NCBI GenBank assembly: GCA_003499325.1 | Contig: DNIP01000160.1 | Coordinates: 1 to 6,122 of the forward strand | Direction: 5' to 3' | DNA: 6,122 nucleotides | Source of the DNA: Oscillospiraceae bacterium | GTDB lineage: Bacteria > Bacillota > Clostridia > Oscillospirales > Acutalibacteraceae | In this document: positions 4,538 to 6,122 of the stretch, piece after piece | Layout of the letters: each line of letters begins with the position of its first letter | Position numbering within the stretch: the stretch's first letter is position 1 | Translations under genes and position numbers: made by a program | The notes under the pieces: model-generated | What the model was told of the DNA's origin: nothing | Seen by the model: the letters and a program-made list of their open reading frames with translations, nothing else | The model's database searches: none

Positions 4538-4566
4538 ATAATAACAAGGCGGCTCAAAAAAGTCAA
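4538..4566 (-). promoter_or_regulatory. Strong sigma-A promoter of the amylase gene
   Basis: The minus strand reads -35 TTGACT (4561-4566), an exact 17-bp spacer and -10 TATTAT (4538-4543). The start point near 4531 gives a leader of about 30 nt ending in AAAAAGGTGATATGT before the ATG at 4500. I see no clear catabolite-responsive element in this short region. Confidence 0.8.
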
Positions 4567-4611
4567 CAGGATTTTGACTGCCTTTCAACGATTCTGTTGG
4601 TTCTCGCGCAA

Positions 4612-4653
4612 CATAAAAATCCCCTTCCGCGCCGTAGAAAAGCGCGGAAGGGG
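4612..4653 (-). terminator. Rho-independent terminator of the GH3-like gene
   Basis: A perfect 12-bp GC-rich stem, CCCCTTCCGCGC (4621-4632) with GCGCGGAAGGGG (4642-4653), has a 9-nt loop. It is followed on the minus strand by ATTTTTATG. It starts 8 nt after the TGA and isolates this gene from the amylase promoter. Confidence 0.9.
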
Positions 4654-4661
4654 AGCTGAGA

Positions 4662-5909
4662 TCACTTGATGATCTTCGCGGTATACTTATAGGCAAGGAC
4701 ACGGGTGCAGGCTTCCTTGAGCTGAGCCTCGGTGATGGTGCCGGCGTTGACCGCGGTGAGAATGTCGTTATAGGCGGTCGCGTAGTCGCGCACTAATATC
4801 AGATCGTTGCCCGCGAGCACCGCCTGCACAGCGGGCTTCTTGCCGTCGGCATAAGCGGAATAATCTGCGTTGTCGAGCACATCGGTCATGATAATACCCG
4901 AAAAGCCGACCGTATCGCGCAGCTCCTTATGGAGTGCGGGCGAGAGCGCCGCCGTATGGCTCGGGTCGATCTTCTGCACGACGACGTTCGACATCATCAC
5001 GCAGTGCGCGCCTGCGGTAACGCCCTTCTTGAACGGCGTATAATCCGTGCTGCGGATGGTGTCGGCTTCACGGTCATCCACGACCGCCCCCACGCCGGTG
5101 TTGGCGCTGTCGGGGATCGTGCCGTAACCCGGGAAGTGCTGTAAGACGATGGACACGCCGCGGGGCTGGTTGAATTTTGCTACATATTCGGCATAGGACG
5201 AAACGGTGTCAACATCGCCGCTGATGGAGCGCGAATACATGATCTGATCGGCGGAGGTCGCGAGATCGATCACCGGAGCGAGGTTCATATTAAAGCCTGC
5301 TTCCTTGAGCATGAGGGTCTTGCTCTCCTCCTGCTTTTCAACGCCCTGCAAGCCGCCGATATCGAACTCGGTGCGCGGCGCGTTGAAGTCGTATTGATCG
5401 AAGCCCGTCAGATCGGAGATCGTGGTGTTGGGGCCGCCCTCCTCCTGTGCGGCGAGGATCGGGCTCGTCTTGAGATCCTTTGCGGCGGCTGACAATGCCG
5501 CGGGGATCTGCTCCTTGGTCATCGCCTGAAAATTCTCTCTGGTGAACAGCATGCCTGCCAGCGAATACTGCTTCATCTGCGCGGCAGCAGTGGAGGCGTC
5601 GGGACAGACGCCCAGGATCAGCTGACCGACCATCTCTTCCTTGGTCATTTGCTCGACATGGGTCTGCGCCTGACTCTGACCGCTCTCAAAGAGGTTGGCG
5701 GAATTGACCGCCGTATCGTCACGCTTGACCCTGCCCGCTTCGGTGGGCGCCATGACGGGAGCCTTGGTCTCGATCACCGTCTCGGTCGACTCGACCTCCT
5801 GCTCCTTTTTCTCAGGTTCCTTCACCTTCATATAATGATACACCGCGATACCGAACGCGATAACCGCCACCAATACCAGTGAAACGGATATGATCACAAA
5901 TTTCTTCAT
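4662..5909 (-). CDS. Membrane-anchored GH3 / NagZ-like protein with altered active site, 415 aa
   Basis: The N-terminus is a short basic start, one hydrophobic helix (4-26) and an acidic, proline-containing linker (about 28-85). This is a signal anchor that places the main domain outside the membrane. Residues 86-413 follow the GH3 N-terminal (beta-N-acetylhexosaminidase, NagZ-like) barrel: MTKEEMVGQLI (88-98), AGMLF, AQEEGG (154-159), GFNMNLAPVID (205-215), YSRSIS (225-230), HFPGYG (258-263), and GFSGIIMTDVLDN (335-347) with the expected nucleophile D343. Relatives act on GlcNAc-containing sugars of peptidoglycan. Several usual NagZ residues are replaced: KH is Q257-H258, the D of DxEGG is Q155, and the D-x-H acid/base dyad reads D267-S-A-N with no His. 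Activity is therefore doubtful, and a binding role is possible. AGGAGG (5916-5921) lies 6 nt before the ATG. The gene is monocistronic. The fold is sure; the enzymatic function is not. Confidence 0.9.
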   Translation of the reverse strand: MKKFVIISVSLVLVAVIAFGIAVYHYMKVKEPEKKEQEVESTETVIETKAPVMAPTEAGRVKRDDTAVNSANLFESGQSQAQTHVEQMTKEEMVGQLILGVCPDASTAAAQMKQYSLAGMLFTRENFQAMTKEQIPAALSAAAKDLKTSPILAAQEEGGPNTTISDLTGFDQYDFNAPRTEFDIGGLQGVEKQEESKTLMLKEAGFNMNLAPVIDLATSADQIMYSRSISGDVDTVSSYAEYVAKFNQPRGVSIVLQHFPGYGTIPDSANTGVGAVVDDREADTIRSTDYTPFKKGVTAGAHCVMMSNVVVQKIDPSHTAALSPALHKELRDTVGFSGIIMTDVLDNADYSAYADGKKPAVQAVLAGNDLILVRDYATAYNDILTAVNAGTITEAQLKEACTRVLAYKYTAKIIK

Positions 5910-5981
5910 CCGAGCCCTCCTGTTACACCGTGAACGCTGTGAGTGTCCGACACGGCATACCGGTTACTTGCTGATAACCTG

Positions 5982-6010
5982 ATTTTATCACACGATATCC
6001 ATGTTTTCAA
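5982..6010 (-). promoter_or_regulatory. Sigma-A promoter of the GH3-like gene
   Basis: The minus strand has -35 TTGAAA (6005-6010), 17 bp, and -10 TAAAAT (5982-5987) with an upstream TG typical of an extended -10. Just downstream, around the start site, GGTTA (5962-5966) and TAACC (5975-5979) form a dyad with an 8-nt spacer. An 11-bp palindrome GTGTC-C-GACAC is at 5943-5953. Either could be an operator in the roughly 65-nt leader. Confidence 0.7.
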
Positions 6011-6051
6011 CAATTATTGCCAAAGTGTAATTATTTGAATCTTTTAATATG

Positions 6052-6083
6052 CAAAAGCGGCTCCCCCGATCGGAAGAGCCGCT
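6052..6083 (-). terminator. Terminator of the next minus-strand gene beyond the right edge
   Basis: AGCGGCTC (6056-6063) pairs with GAGCCGCT (6076-6083). The minus-strand tail is TTTGC, and the loop contains the palindrome CCGATCGG. It lies between the GH3 promoter and a likely upstream gene end, so transcripts from the right should stop here. Confidence 0.65.
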
Positions 6084-6086
6084 GTC

Positions 6087-6122
6087 TTATACTAAGTATC
6101 CATTAAACGCTTTAACAAATTT
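6087..6122 (-). CDS. Possible 3' end of an upstream minus-strand gene (partial)
   Basis: Two minus-strand frames reach a stop just before the terminator. One gives KFVKAFNGYLV with TAA (6087-6089); the other gives NLLKRLMDT with TAG (6092-6094). Either could be a natural C-terminus, and the closeness to the terminator supports one of them. The fragment is too short to choose or to assign a function. Confidence 0.3.
   Translation of the reverse strand, partial: KFVKAFNGYLV

Noticed and set aside
4501..4566. Upstream starts for the amylase at 4566 or 4518
   Set aside because: The ATG at 4566 is inside the -35 hexamer, so it would not be transcribed. The ATG at 4518 has no SD, while 4500 has GGTGAT and gives a normal signal peptide.
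3850..4659. Long plus-strand frame (269 codons) opposite the amylase
   Set aside because: It is antisense to the catalytic domain of a certain amylase, spans the amylase promoter, and has no SD or recognisable motif.
4244..4702. Minus-strand frame (152 codons) spanning the GH3 end, terminator and amylase start
   Set aside because: It runs through a strong terminator and a promoter and overlaps two certain genes in another phase.
1..6122. CRISPR array, tRNA/rRNA genes or insertion-sequence transposase
   Set aside because: I found no regularly spaced repeats, no cloverleaf or rRNA-like stretches and no transposase motif on either strand.

Overview
The window looks like a gut Bacillota genome close to Ruminococcus or another Oscillospiraceae lineage. 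The evidence is a secreted alpha-amylase that ends in a type I dockerin, perfect Shine-Dalgarno sites of the AAGGAG / GAGGTGAT type, clean sigma-A promoters, and fairly GC-rich coding DNA between AT-rich intergenic stretches. Dockerin-bearing amylases are the hallmark of starch-degrading amylosome systems known from Ruminococcus bromii. The assignment rests on family knowledge, not on a database search.

Every gene I can support lies on the minus strand, so transcription runs from high to low coordinates. From the right edge: the terminator, and possibly the last codons, of a gene outside the window (6056-6122); a membrane-anchored GH3/NagZ-like protein with its own promoter and terminator (4612-6010); and a monocistronic GH13 AmyE-type amylase with dockerin (2827-4566). 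Next comes an AT-rich patch (about 2225-2870) with a start-less open frame, a small three-helix membrane protein and a plus-strand hairpin unit. An apparent two-gene operon follows (ACT-domain protein, then a DUF5131 Cys-rich protein; 812-2166). A long AT-rich intergenic region with operator-like repeats comes next. Last is a 55-codon small gene (249-416) whose frame continues after an in-frame TGA as an acidic tail. The left end holds opposed terminators and a REP-like structured repeat.

Functionally, the two large proteins both act outside the cytoplasm: the amylase is exported and probably docked to a cohesin scaffold for starch breakdown, while the GH3-like protein is anchored in the membrane facing the wall. 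They have separate promoters, so they are neighbours and not an operon. The ACT and DUF5131 proteins are intracellular and poorly characterised.

The points most worth a second look are the dockerin amylase, the loss of several NagZ active-site residues in the GH3-like protein, the in-frame TGA in the small gene, the start-less CxxC reading frame at 2639-2826, the short plus-strand SD/ORF/terminator unit at 2260-2335, and the 12-bp inverted repeat in the ACT leader. I saw no tRNA, rRNA, CRISPR array, transposase or phage structural gene.
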